From contig JALOBN010000001.1 of assembly GCA_023228245.1 (NCBI GenBank), forward strand, positions 158,013 through 209,109: a stretch of DNA of 51,097 bases, given 5' to 3'. Under the pieces are notes generated by a model. The model did no database searches. It was not told the DNA's origin and saw nothing but the letters and a program-made list of their open reading frames with translations. Position numbers and translations under genes: made by a program. The stretch's first letter is position 1, and each line of letters starts with the position of its first letter. Positions 1 to 7,362 of the stretch are shown in pieces. The DNA comes from Candidatus Pacearchaeota archaeon (GTDB lineage: Archaea; Nanoarchaeota; Nanoarchaeia; Pacearchaeales; GW2011-AR1).

Positions 1-714
1 AAGCAAGAGGAATTGGGAGAGCTTTATGACAAGGAAGTTATAGCGGCTTCTTTGACAGAACTGGTTCTTCAATACGAAGCTCGCAAGGCTGACCTATTGA
101 AGGCCGAGGAAGAGGCTCGCAAGGCATGGTCCAAAGAGCAGACTGATCACGCGGCAGCTCTCCGAGAACGCACCGAGCAGGTGTCTAAGGAGCGCACTCG
201 TGAACAAGAAGAGTTCGAATACGCCAAGGGTATTGCTCGCCGAAATGCAGAAGATGCGTGGAAGGCGGAACATTCAAAGCGTGTTCTGGAATTGAAGCAG
301 GTAGAAGAAGCCCATCAAAAGAATTGGAGTGAGCGAGAGCAGGTTATCCAGAAGACGGAAGCTGAAATTGCTGCATCCAAATCTAAGCTCGATAATTTCG
401 ACGCCACTGTCAAAGCAGATGTTGATAAGCAAGTTGCAATTATCGGGAATGCAATGAAGTCCAAGTACGAAACCGAAGCCAGAATTAAATCTCTGGAATT
501 CGATGGCGAAAAGAAACTCCTTGAGAGAGACAATGCAACGCTCAAAGAATTGCTTGGAATCAAAGAGATGGAAATGGCTCAGCTGCGAGCTGCTCTAGAG
601 AAGAAGGATTCCGAGGTAAAGGAAGTCGCAGTAGCGGCGCTGAATTCGCAGTCCGGCAAGCAAGCATTGGCTGCCGTGCAAGAAATGAATCAGAACCAAG
701 GCGGCAAAAAGTAA
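1..714 (+). CDS. Coiled-coil protein, 5' end outside window
   Basis: The frame is open from base 1, so the gene starts upstream; 237 codons are visible. The protein is almost entirely charged heptad-like sequence rich in Glu, Lys, Ala and Gln (runs such as KAEEEARKAW), which predicts a long alpha-helical coiled coil. No catalytic motif or membrane segment is seen. A strong terminator follows 10 bases after the stop, so it ends its transcription unit. Its role is unknown; a structural or scaffold part is possible but not shown. Confidence 0.8.
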   Translation, partial: KQEELGELYDKEVIAASLTELVLQYEARKADLLKAEEEARKAWSKEQTDHAAALRERTEQVSKERTREQEEFEYAKGIARRNAEDAWKAEHSKRVLELKQVEEAHQKNWSEREQVIQKTEAEIAASKSKLDNFDATVKADVDKQVAIIGNAMKSKYETEARIKSLEFDGEKKLLERDNATLKELLGIKEMEMAQLRAALEKKDSEVKEVAVAALNSQSGKQALAAVQEMNQNQGGKK

Positions 715-723
715 AGATAGGAT

Positions 724-760
724 CGAGGGGCGGAAAAAACACCGCCCCTCGGTTTGTTTG
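724..760 (+). terminator. Rho-independent terminator
   Basis: A perfect 10-bp stem (CGAGGGGCGG at 724-733 with CCGCCCCTCG at 742-751) closes an A-rich 8-nt loop and is followed by a T-rich run (GTTTGTTT). It ends the coiled-coil gene and insulates the promoter that follows. Confidence 0.92.
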
Positions 761-761
761 A

Positions 762-790
762 TTGACAGGGACCGTGGCAATGAATAGTAT
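762..790 (+). promoter_or_regulatory. Sigma70-like promoter TTGACA-17-TAGTAT
   Basis: A perfect -35 box TTGACA (762-767) is separated by 17 nt from TAGTAT (785-790). It lies directly behind a terminator and 53 nt before the next gene start at 844, which has a GGAGAA ribosome site. This suggests host RNA polymerase is used. Confidence 0.8.
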
Positions 791-843
791 GCACGCTGTG
801 CCGGGGGCGCTCCTAAGACGCCATCGAAGACACGGAGAATACA

Positions 844-1584
844 ATGCCAAAACTCAATCAGATAATTGCCATTGAAGATGGTGCGAAGAAGACAGGTTAC
901 GCAGATCTAACCAAGACACATCATGTCTTGCAGAAGCCAGATTTGTTTTCTGGGTTTGTGGCAACGTATGCTCCTCACACCGAAGACCCAACGCTGAAAC
1001 AAGCTGACCAGCGCAAGGTCATCCAGCAAAGCGCTCCGGATATCGTCAAACTGGCTCAAGCTGGCCTGGCCGAGATGTGGAATGTGGTAGCCACCAAGGA
1101 CATCGGCAACTGCTCTGCTAAGGCAGATGTAGTGGTGGATGGCGTAACGTTGGCTTCACAAGTTCCAGTTACTCATTTGCTTTTCTTGGAGAAGCAATTG
1201 GGCGACATGAGAACATTCATTGCCAAACTTCCGGTATTGGATCCGGCAAAGGAATGGGAGTACGATCCTAATAAGGGAATGTACCAAACGAAATTCCACG
1301 AGCAGCGCATCAAGACTCGCAAGGTTCACAAGTCCTTGGTGAAGATTGAACCGGGGCCGCACTCTCCTGGACAAGCAGAAATCATTACCGTGGATGAGCC
1401 TGAAGGTGTTTGGACTCAGGTGGATATGTCTACAGCTTATCCACAAGATGCCATTCGTCAGATGCTCGATCGAGTTGCCAAACTATCGGCAGCTGTGAAG
1501 TCGGCGCGTGAAGAAGCCAACTCCATTGATGTTACGAAAGCTACGATGGCAGAAAAGCTTCTCAGTTTCATTTTTGGGACTTGA
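844..1584 (+). CDS. Conserved hypothetical protein (DUF7873-like, from memory)
   Basis: 246 residues. The start ATG is preceded by GGAGAA at good spacing and by its own promoter. The sequence pattern (N-terminal MPKLNQIIAIEDG, central 'ATKDIGNCSAKADVVVDG', 'PVTHLLFLEKQL', 'KLPVLDPAKEW', C-terminal 'AREEANSIDV') matches what I remember of a family of uncharacterised proteins in actinobacteria and phages, probably DUF7873. It is soluble, with no obvious active-site motif. Function unknown; the family name should be confirmed by a profile search. Confidence 0.72.
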   Translation: MPKLNQIIAIEDGAKKTGYADLTKTHHVLQKPDLFSGFVATYAPHTEDPTLKQADQRKVIQQSAPDIVKLAQAGLAEMWNVVATKDIGNCSAKADVVVDGVTLASQVPVTHLLFLEKQLGDMRTFIAKLPVLDPAKEWEYDPNKGMYQTKFHEQRIKTRKVHKSLVKIEPGPHSPGQAEIITVDEPEGVWTQVDMSTAYPQDAIRQMLDRVAKLSAAVKSAREEANSIDVTKATMAEKLLSFIFGT

Positions 1585-1655
1585 TCCCAAGGGGAGGTTA
1601 GTGCTGATACCACTTTCCTTCCACCAGTTCGCCCACCACGTAGATCCGGAAGTTT

Positions 1656-1684
1656 TTGTCCGGGTAGGCAAACCCTACTATAAT
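1656..1684 (+). promoter_or_regulatory. Putative promoter for the tRNA-like region
   Basis: A perfect -10 box TATAAT (1679-1684) lies 17 nt after TTGTCC (1656-1661), a partial match to TTGACA. It points into about 500 nt of non-coding sequence holding tRNA halves, so it probably drives a stable RNA transcript. Confidence 0.6.
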
Positions 1685-1810
1685 AGGTGGAGTTAGGTCT
1701 GTGGGTGAGCACCAATTTCTCTCTCCGGCTGTGAAAGGCTTGAGAGGGACGCCCCCTTGATGGGGGTTTCAGCAGACAAGTTGAATCTCAATCTCAATCT
1801 CAATCTGAAA
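1685..1810 (+). other. Non-coding leader of tRNA-like transcript
   Basis: No open frame of note. It holds a hairpin with a 5-bp GC stem (CCCCC/GGGGG around 1752-1766, loop TTGAT) and a short tandem run of ATCTCA (about 1785-1805). The tRNA-like 3' half that begins near 1811 has no matching 5' acceptor strand in this stretch. Confidence 0.5.
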
Positions 1811-1930
1811 GCACAAGCGCGCGGGAGAAATCCCATTGCAGGTTCGAGTCCTGCCCCGGCTACCGGCCCTTGAGGCCTGCCATAAAGGCAATATAGTCGG
1901 GTGCCCAAACTGGCAAAGGGGCGCGTGGGC
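1811..1930 (+). tRNA. Candidate permuted class II tRNA (3' half first)
   Basis: A T arm with the loop TTCGAGT (1838-1854) and acceptor strand CCCGGCT (1855-1861) plus A73 come first, preceded by a variable arm with stem GGGA/TCCC and GAAA loop (1823-1834). The matching 5' acceptor strand AGTCGGG (1895-1901, 7 pairs with one G-U) lies downstream, followed by a Tyr/Ser/Leu-like D arm (CCC...TGG...GGG, 1904-1920). The anticodon strands GCGCG (1817-1821) and CGCGT (1922-1926) can pair across the halves. The anticodon itself cannot be read. It could also be a rearranged, dead tRNA. Confidence 0.42.
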
Positions 1931-1982
1931 AAGTCAATCTATTCTGCTAATCTCAGTAAAACAGAGCCGATCTAATCAAGTT

Positions 1983-2119
1983 GTAGTGTATATGTAGAGG
2001 AAATGTTGGTTCGATTCCAACTCTCCCGACAAAGTGTATCAGCAAAGTTATCATCGTTAGTACATTTTGTCGGGAGATAGTATAAGGGAAACACACCTCG
2101 CTTCAAAATTAACACTACA
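1983..2119 (+). tRNA. Candidate permuted tRNA, Glu-like
   Basis: The 3' half (GAGG 1997-2000, T arm GTTGG-TTCGATT-CCAAC 2005-2021, acceptor TCTCCCG 2022-2028) lies upstream of a 5' half (acceptor CGGGAGA 2071-2077, T8-A9 as TA, weak D arm with GGG, anticodon stem CCTC then GCTTCAA). The acceptor pairs perfectly; the anticodon stem pairs CCTC/GAGG. Read with CCTC as the stem the anticodon is TTC (Glu) with C33; the other register gives TCA. Flanks 1982-1989 and 2112-2119 are complementary (8 bp) and would hold the halves together. A 12-bp inverted repeat (2022-2033/2066-2077) could alternatively be a simple hairpin. Confidence 0.5.
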
Positions 2120-2146
2120 TTAAACGCCGTAGGTTGGATAGCTGAT

Positions 2147-2195
2147 GGGCGACGAGGGAAAAATGGTTAAAACTCCCAAGTCGCCCTTTCTATTT
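2147..2195 (+). terminator. Probable terminator after tRNA-like region
   Basis: GGGCGAC (2147-2153) pairs with GTCGCCC (2180-2186), with an inner GGG/CCC pairing, and a T-rich run (TTTCTATTT) follows. It sits between the tRNA-like transcript and the next gene. Confidence 0.6.
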
Positions 2196-2205
2196 AAGGA
2201 CTAAT

Positions 2206-2484
2206 ATGATTGGCCTAATCAAAGATCCTGAAGAACTTCGAGATTGGTTAAAGGGAAGGCGCAGGGCCAATCTCCGAGTGTGTTCAAATGCTCATCTTAG
2301 AATGCTTGGGTTTGCGGATGTATCAACCGCTGACTACATTACTTGCGACATAACCACATTCATAAAAGCCAGAGACCTATATAAGGTATACATCAAAATC
2401 AACAAAGCTAAAGCTGAGGAGAATGATGGGGCTATGCTTCAGCACTGGTTGAAGGTGATTGTGATAAATAGTATCCAAAGATAG
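2206..2484 (+). CDS. Hypothetical protein
   Basis: 92 residues, basic N-terminal half (KGRRRANLRV). AAGGA lies before the ATG. No recognised domain, signal peptide or membrane segment. It is the first of a run of small genes leading to a lysozyme, and may share their expression timing. Confidence 0.6.
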   Translation: MIGLIKDPEELRDWLKGRRRANLRVCSNAHLRMLGFADVSTADYITCDITTFIKARDLYKVYIKINKAKAEENDGAMLQHWLKVIVINSIQR

Positions 2485-2539
2485 TGACACTGGAATTATA
2501 TATTAGCATAATGTGGCATCTCAATCATCGAGGTGCAAA

Positions 2540-2890
2540 ATGGTTGATGTACTACTGGCATCACTACTTGATGCAATAAGAGCGCAGAGTGATCTTCGAA
2601 CAGGCAATACAGATCTGAGAGACGTCAATGATGCGTCCGCTCGCTTTATCAAGGCGCTGAACTCATTGATCGATCAGCATATCAACGCCAATATCGAAGA
2701 GAGAAAGAAGTTCAGGAGCCAAGAGAAAGCTCAAGAGAAGGGTAGTATACGGCCCCTCACCGCCCTGAATTCTGTACCTCCTCCACTAGAAGAAATAGAT
2801 TTGGACGACCCTGATTACGTCAGAGAGTGGTTCAAGCAATACAAACATTGGTACGACACAAAAAGAAAGGCAGCCTTAACTAGTGGATAA
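2540..2890 (+). CDS. Hypothetical protein
   Basis: 116 residues from ATG 2540, chosen because GAGGTG lies 4 nt upstream; an in-frame GTG at 2513 would add nine residues. Helical, charged middle part (EERKKFRSQEKAQEKG) and an acidic stretch DLDDPDYV near the C-terminus. No family recognised. It ends two bases before the next gene. Confidence 0.6.
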   Translation: MVDVLLASLLDAIRAQSDLRTGNTDLRDVNDASARFIKALNSLIDQHINANIEERKKFRSQEKAQEKGSIRPLTALNSVPPPLEEIDLDDPDYVREWFKQYKHWYDTKRKAALTSG

Positions 2891-2892
2891 TT

Positions 2893-3132
2893 ATGCCAAA
2901 TGTCATTCAGAAATATTACTCTGGGGCCATCAGAGACAATGAGCTTCTTGATGCGATTGATGAAGCTGTCCAGGAATGGCATAACAGCGGAGCTGAAATC
3001 TCCGAACCCCTACATGTATTCTTAGGGATGTGTTTCCCCGAATATGCGCTCTGGGTAACATCACCAAGTAAGTTTGTTGCGCAGATGCACCACCAGAGTT
3101 ACTTCCCAATGTTCTGGGGGCTTACTGATTAA
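2893..3132 (+). CDS. Hypothetical protein
   Basis: 79 residues, mildly acidic, with aromatic C-terminal third (YFPMFWGLTD). Tightly packed between its neighbours (2 and 14 bases). No domain recognised; it lies directly before a lysozyme gene and might belong to the lysis group by position only. Confidence 0.55.
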   Translation: MPNVIQKYYSGAIRDNELLDAIDEAVQEWHNSGAEISEPLHVFLGMCFPEYALWVTSPSKFVAQMHHQSYFPMFWGLTD

Positions 3133-3146
3133 TCTTGCATCTTGGT

Positions 3147-3824
3147 ATGCGAGACAGCGTAAAGAATATATTCCCAGAGTTCAGTAGAAATTTCGAAGGC
3201 TATGTCCACTGGATGTATCAAGATGTCAAAGGCCTAATCACAATAGGTATTGGTAATCTGATTGATCCTGTTAGTTTGGCTGTATATCTTCCATTTACTA
3301 AAAAGGATGGGTCGAGAGCTTCGCAGGACGAAATCAAAGCTGAGTGGAAACAAATCAAAGATAGGGCTGAGCTGGCTAAACAGGGCCACAAAGCCGCGAT
3401 GAAGTATTGTACCCTCAGGCTTTCTGATGATGCGATAGCAAATTTAGTTCGCACTAAGCTAGAACAAAATGAAGACTATCTTATCAAGCATTATTTCCCA
3501 GAGTTCAATGACTGGCCAGCAGATGCGCAGTTGGCAGTTCTTAGCATGGCGTGGGCATTAGGATCAAACTTCCCAGCTACATGGACCAAGCTCAAGGCAG
3601 CCTGCATAGCTAGAAATTGGGAATTAGCAGCAGTGAGCTGTCATATTAATGAAGTGGGAAATGCCGGAGTCAAACCTCGCAACGAAGCAAATGTCAAGCT
3701 ATTCAAATCAGCCGCCGCTCCAAAGGCACCTGAAGAGATGATCGATGCCGCCGAGAAGAATAGAATCATGAACCTGGTGGCATTGACAATGTCTCAAAGC
3801 ATACGTGATGACGAGAATGCGTAA
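3147..3824 (+). CDS. Endolysin, GH24-like lysozyme
   Basis: 225 residues from ATG 3147 (an in-frame TTG at 3135 is an alternative). The N-terminal pattern fits the T4-type lysozyme catalytic triad: E17 in FEG, D26 in YQDVKG and T32 in LITIGIG, with the 'TIGIG' turn typical of the family. A later 'AQLAVLSMAWALG' matches the second lobe. It should hydrolyse the glycan strands of host peptidoglycan at the end of infection. No signal peptide is seen, so it probably needs a holin; the next gene encodes a small membrane protein. Longer than T4 lysozyme, with an extra helical C-terminus of unknown use. Confidence 0.72.
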   Translation: MRDSVKNIFPEFSRNFEGYVHWMYQDVKGLITIGIGNLIDPVSLAVYLPFTKKDGSRASQDEIKAEWKQIKDRAELAKQGHKAAMKYCTLRLSDDAIANLVRTKLEQNEDYLIKHYFPEFNDWPADAQLAVLSMAWALGSNFPATWTKLKAACIARNWELAAVSCHINEVGNAGVKPRNEANVKLFKSAAAPKAPEEMIDAAEKNRIMNLVALTMSQSIRDDENA

Positions 3825-3832
3825 GGAATAAT

Positions 3833-4063
3833 ATGATGGACACTCATGATACAGTTCCTTCTCCGCCTCCGATAGAAACAATTCCTCCGGATACTATTCC
3901 GCATAATCCACTTCCGGAAATCACAGAGGTAGATAATCCACTTCCAGAAGAGCTTGTATCTACAGCTGTCACAATTACTCCACCAAGCTTTAATGTACCA
4001 CTTATCATGTTGTTAATTACTGCCGCTGCCACGCTGTTGTCCATGTTTTATTGTTGCCATTAG
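3833..4063 (+). CDS. Small proline-rich protein with C-terminal membrane segment
   Basis: 76 residues (ATG 3833, or ATG 3836) after AAGGA. The first 50 residues are rich in Pro, Thr, Glu and Ile (repeated 'NPLPE'), followed by one hydrophobic segment (about residues 52-72) and a Cys-Cys-His end. Position next to the lysozyme suggests a lysis role (holin or spanin-like), but the single C-terminal segment and Pro-rich arm are not diagnostic. Confidence 0.6.
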   Translation: MMDTHDTVPSPPPIETIPPDTIPHNPLPEITEVDNPLPEELVSTAVTITPPSFNVPLIMLLITAAATLLSMFYCCH

Positions 4064-4109
4064 GCAGGCAATCAGGTACGATACCCGGCACCGGTAGCAG
4101 GAGCGCGCG

Positions 4110-4382
4110 ATGCTTAACCGGACAATACAGGTCGGAACAGTCACCCTGACGTTGGGTCTCAATAACGGATTTAATCGCTACGAAGGCGTTACGGAAAATT
4201 CTAGGGTACTGGTGCGCCATGACCCCTGGGGAACGTGGAGCGCGTGCGTAGTAAAGAGAAATGGTAAAGGCTCGATGATAACCATCTCTGGTGATTACTT
4301 CTCACCAGAAGCTGCTGGAAATGCATTGGTGGAAGCGGCAGCTGGTTTCCATAAAGCTCTCGGCGAATTCATTGGAAAGTAA
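4110..4382 (+). CDS. Hypothetical protein
   Basis: 90 residues, start supported by CAGGAG. Predominantly beta-type N-terminal two thirds (TIQVGTVTLTLGL) and a helical C-terminus rich in Ala. No domain recognised. Confidence 0.6.
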   Translation: MLNRTIQVGTVTLTLGLNNGFNRYEGVTENSRVLVRHDPWGTWSACVVKRNGKGSMITISGDYFSPEAAGNALVEAAAGFHKALGEFIGK

Positions 4383-4388
4383 TAGCAC

Positions 4389-4694
4389 ATGAACCCTGAT
4401 ACGAATCAACTTGAAGCTCTCAGAGAGGTTTTTGAAAACAAATCTGTCGCAGATCAATTACGTGAACAACTAATAGGAATCTTCGATGGTGATTTTCAAT
4501 CCGCATTGATACGCCCGGATGGCTCAAAAGTTCCAAAACACTGGGCGATCTTCCAGGTTGGCGAGCTTGTTGTTCTCAAAGACTACACCTTCAAGATTGC
4601 TTACATGAATGACGGCACCATTATCTTAGAGCCGGTAGGACCAATTGAAGTGGGTAAGAGCTTCGCTGAAGAGCTTCTCAACAACAAAAAATAA
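4389..4694 (+). CDS. Hypothetical protein
   Basis: 101 residues. A central part (HWAIFQVGELVVLKDYTFKI) suggests a small beta barrel; the rest is not distinctive. Follows the previous gene by 6 bases, so probably co-transcribed. Confidence 0.58.
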   Translation: MNPDTNQLEALREVFENKSVADQLREQLIGIFDGDFQSALIRPDGSKVPKHWAIFQVGELVVLKDYTFKIAYMNDGTIILEPVGPIEVGKSFAEELLNNKK

Positions 4695-4705
4695 CTCTTT
4701 GGTAA

Positions 4706-5089
4706 ATGGTTAGTAAAATCATCTTTCATCGAAATAGAAAACTTCCATCAACAGGAAGCGTTGTCGATGATTTCAAAGGAACTATTCTTGTTCACTATCC
4801 AGAAACGAAGCTTGATTTTGAGAAGACTGTTTCTGTAAAGGCATCATTCCCCGGATCGATTGAGACTGTAAAAGTCTATGTGTTTGATGCCCATAATCCA
4901 GAATGGTTCTTTGATAAGTTCTTCTGTTGGCATAGGCGGGTAGTTGAGTACGGAGAGCATAGATTACTAACCTATACTTTAGCTGGATACTCTTTAGATA
5001 ACCCTCATGGTCTTGCGCGCAATCCAGAAGAAGCCGTTGAGATGATGGCTAAACTTGATAAGGACTATACCGTTGTCAAAGGTAATTAG
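4706..5089 (+). CDS. Hypothetical protein
   Basis: 127 residues, mixed alpha/beta, with aromatic motif 'PEWFFDKFFCWHRR' near the middle. No recognised fold. Its end overlaps the beginning of the next gene. Confidence 0.58.
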   Translation: MVSKIIFHRNRKLPSTGSVVDDFKGTILVHYPETKLDFEKTVSVKASFPGSIETVKVYVFDAHNPEWFFDKFFCWHRRVVEYGEHRLLTYTLAGYSLDNPHGLARNPEEAVEMMAKLDKDYTVVKGN

Positions 5090-5381
5090 AGAATACATCT
5101 CGTGTGATGAACAGCTTCGGCGCTGGGTTGATGGAGAATCTGTTCATAGACTCATCTCTAGCGATGAAGATAGCGAATGCTGCCCAGACTTCTCTTGTTG
5201 TAAACCGGAATTTCTGCAGCCAGTTGAGGTGAGACAGGCCTTCGCAGCCGCTGATGATGAGAAGCGCCACGAGTTTCTGATGACGTTCCTTGGAGCGGCT
5301 ATTCAGTGTGCAGCGCAAGAGGGACATAAAAAGGATTTGGAAGTGTATCTGGCGGGCAAAGACCCCACGAAGGAAGTTTGA
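5073..5381 (+). CDS. Hypothetical Cys-containing protein
   Basis: 102 residues if translation starts at TTG 5073, which has AAGGA 8 nt upstream inside the preceding gene; TTG 5055 is another option. Contains a cysteine cluster (ECCPDFSCCKPEF) in the first third that could bind metal. Ends one base before ThyX, whose ribosome site lies in its last codons, suggesting translational coupling. Confidence 0.55.
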   Translation: MSKVIREYISCDEQLRRWVDGESVHRLISSDEDSECCPDFSCCKPEFLQPVEVRQAFAAADDEKRHEFLMTFLGAAIQCAAQEGHKKDLEVYLAGKDPTKEV

Positions 5382-5382
5382 T

Positions 5383-6342
5383 ATGAGCACAGCAGCTGAC
5401 GAAATCAAGGGCAAATACTTCAGGATCCTAGACCATGGCTTCATCTCCCTAGTTGATTACATGGGAGATGATTCTTCTATTGTTCAAGCCGCCCGTGTTA
5501 GTTACGGCGCAGGTACTAAGAACACAGGTACAGACCGCGGGCTCCTTCGTTACATGCTGAAGCACGGCCACACCTCTCCCTTCGAGCAGGTCATCCTCAA
5601 GTTCCATGTGAAGCTTCCTGTGTTCGTGGCCCGGCAATTGATCCGTCACCGCACCGCCAGCATCAACGAGTACTCTATGAGATACTCTCTTCCCGTGATG
5701 CAGTTCTACATGCCGAATGCCAACGACATGGGAACCCAGTCCAAGAAGAATAAACAGGGTAGAGCTGAACCAGTATCAGCTGAGCAAGCGGCTCTTATCC
5801 AAAACAAATGGAAGGAGATGCAGGTCTCCGCCATTGAATTCTACGAGTATCTAACCTCTCAAGAAGTAGATATGGCGCGGGAGATTGCTCGCATTGGGTT
5901 GCCGCTCTCCATATATACTGAGTGGTATTGGACCATTGATCTCCACAACCTATTGCACTTCATGGGTCTGCGTAGCGATAGCCATGCACAGTGGGAGATT
6001 CAACAGTTCAGCAATGTTAAAGCCGCAATGGTGAAGCGCGTAACTCCAGCAGCCTATGAAGCTTGGATTGATTACAAGTTCCAAGGCTACAAGTTCAGCC
6101 GTATGGAGATGATTGTATTGCTAGAATCATTGGCGGGAATCACCACAGCCAACAATATCCAAGAGCGTTGTGTGAATCTTGGAATGACTACAAGAGAAAT
6201 TTCAGAGTTCACAGAGGTTATAAAAGCAACCTCTCTGGAACGTTTCGAGAAACCCATTGACTTCGATCTTAATCCGGCAGATGGATTGTCTGGAGAGGTA
6301 TTGTTGGCCGAGGCCCAGCGGTTTATTCCCAGGAGTTTGTGA
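5383..6342 (+). CDS. thyX: Flavin-dependent thymidylate synthase ThyX
   Basis: 319 residues. The ThyX signature RHRxxS is present (R88-H89-R90, then S93, continuing to NEYSMRYS), together with conserved 'ARVSYG' near the N-terminus and the region ending 'WTIDLHNLLHF'. ThyX methylates dUMP to dTMP using methylene-tetrahydrofolate and FAD/NADPH, supplying thymidylate for phage DNA. The family is usually 220-300 residues, so this copy carries a somewhat long C-terminus. ATG 5383 is chosen for the AGGA site upstream; the open frame extends further but lacks a better start. Confidence 0.95.
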   Translation: MSTAADEIKGKYFRILDHGFISLVDYMGDDSSIVQAARVSYGAGTKNTGTDRGLLRYMLKHGHTSPFEQVILKFHVKLPVFVARQLIRHRTASINEYSMRYSLPVMQFYMPNANDMGTQSKKNKQGRAEPVSAEQAALIQNKWKEMQVSAIEFYEYLTSQEVDMAREIARIGLPLSIYTEWYWTIDLHNLLHFMGLRSDSHAQWEIQQFSNVKAAMVKRVTPAAYEAWIDYKFQGYKFSRMEMIVLLESLAGITTANNIQERCVNLGMTTREISEFTEVIKATSLERFEKPIDFDLNPADGLSGEVLLAEAQRFIPRSL

Positions 6343-6650
6343 TGGGTGGAGGAATCCCAAAAACACTAGCGGCTCACATGCGGGCTGGAGAGAATCCAAA
6401 TTGGCCCAAACGATTTGTGTTTGCGTCAACATCCAGACATATAGAAACAGCATCTACGAGTGTTTGGAATGAAGGAGAGCTTTGGAGAGTCGTCGGAGTG
6501 CCTGGCGAAGTTCCAACCGGTAAACATTGGAAGGTAACTTTGGAAGAAATTCCATCCGATACTTTATTTACTGCAACGGAAGAGGAAATGGATAAGGCTA
6601 TTTCCAATTCAAAACAAAAAATTATAGACGAAGAGCTTGCGAAAGATTGA
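6342..6650 (+). CDS. Hypothetical protein
   Basis: 102 residues; its ATG overlaps the ThyX stop (TGATG), so translation is likely coupled. Pattern 'HMRAGENPNWPKRF' then 'WRVVGVPGEVPTGKHWKVTLEEIP' suggests a small beta domain followed by a charged helix. No family recognised. Confidence 0.6.
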   Translation: MGGGIPKTLAAHMRAGENPNWPKRFVFASTSRHIETASTSVWNEGELWRVVGVPGEVPTGKHWKVTLEEIPSDTLFTATEEEMDKAISNSKQKIIDEELAKD

Positions 6651-6663
6651 TATATACCAATGC

Positions 6664-7362
6664 ATGGTTTGTGTAATTTATGTTATAAGCAACACTATAA
6701 ATAGTAAGGTATATGTTGGGCAAACTTGGCGCGGTGTGGAAAAGAGATTTACAAACCACAAGAATGATAAAAGATTTTGTATCAAGTTAGTAAGGGCATT
6801 TGCTAAGCTAGGTAAAGATAATTTCTCGGCAAAGCACCTGGCTTATTGTGAAACGCAAGCGCAAGCCGACTCATCTGAGATATGGTTTATTAAATATTTT
6901 GATAGCATAAAGCAGGGATACAATATTAGGGGAGGCGGTTCTCGCGGCAAGATGTCTGAAGATACTAAACGCAAGATATCGAAAGCACATATTGGGTTGA
7001 ATACTTGGACAAGAGGCAGTAAAGCTTCACAAGAAACCAAAGATAAGCTTTCAGGCTTACTTATCGGAAATACTAGAAGGTGTGGAAAATTAGCATCTAA
7101 AGAGACAAAGTCTAGGATGTCGCTGTCTAGAATTGGAAACAAAAACAGACTTGGAATAAAACACTCAGAAGAAACCAAAGCAAAGATATCAAAAACTTCT
7201 AGTGGTGCCAATAATGGAAATTCTAAAACAAACTACGACACCGCTTGTCAAATAAGAGATGATGCTAAAACAATTAAAAGTCAAAGGACTCTGGCATTAA
7301 AATATAGATTGTCGAAAACCACAATAGGAAGGATATTGCGTAATGAGTGTTGGACAAAATGA
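6664..7362 (+). CDS. GIY-YIG homing endonuclease with NUMOD3-type repeats
   Basis: 232 residues from ATG 6664. The N-terminus holds the GIY-YIG core as 'VIYVISN...KVYVGQTW' followed by a conserved Arg. Then come several copies of the DNA-binding NUMOD3-like motif ('SEDTKRKISKAHIG', 'SQETKDKLSG', 'SEETKAKIS'), and a helix-turn-helix end ('TLALKYRLSKTTIGRILR'). This is a stand-alone mobile nuclease of the Seg type. Its last 20 bases overlap the start of the exonuclease gene, showing insertion exactly at a gene boundary. A+T-rich against its neighbours, a sign of separate origin. Confidence 0.88.
   Translation: MVCVIYVISNTINSKVYVGQTWRGVEKRFTNHKNDKRFCIKLVRAFAKLGKDNFSAKHLAYCETQAQADSSEIWFIKYFDSIKQGYNIRGGGSRGKMSEDTKRKISKAHIGLNTWTRGSKASQETKDKLSGLLIGNTRRCGKLASKETKSRMSLSRIGNKNRLGIKHSEETKAKISKTSSGANNGNSKTNYDTACQIRDDAKTIKSQRTLALKYRLSKTTIGRILRNECWTK

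Noticed and set aside
1895..2031. A normal-order tRNA using the 5' half at 1895 and the T arm at 2005
   Set aside because: GTCGGG could pair with CCCGAC, but one of seven acceptor pairs fails, the D arm type (class II) does not suit the short variable loop of that 3' half, and both halves have better partners in the permuted reading.
2022..2077. The 12-bp inverted repeat as only a terminator
   Set aside because: No T tract follows the second arm, and both arms continue into tRNA-like sequence; still listed as the main alternative to the permuted tRNA.
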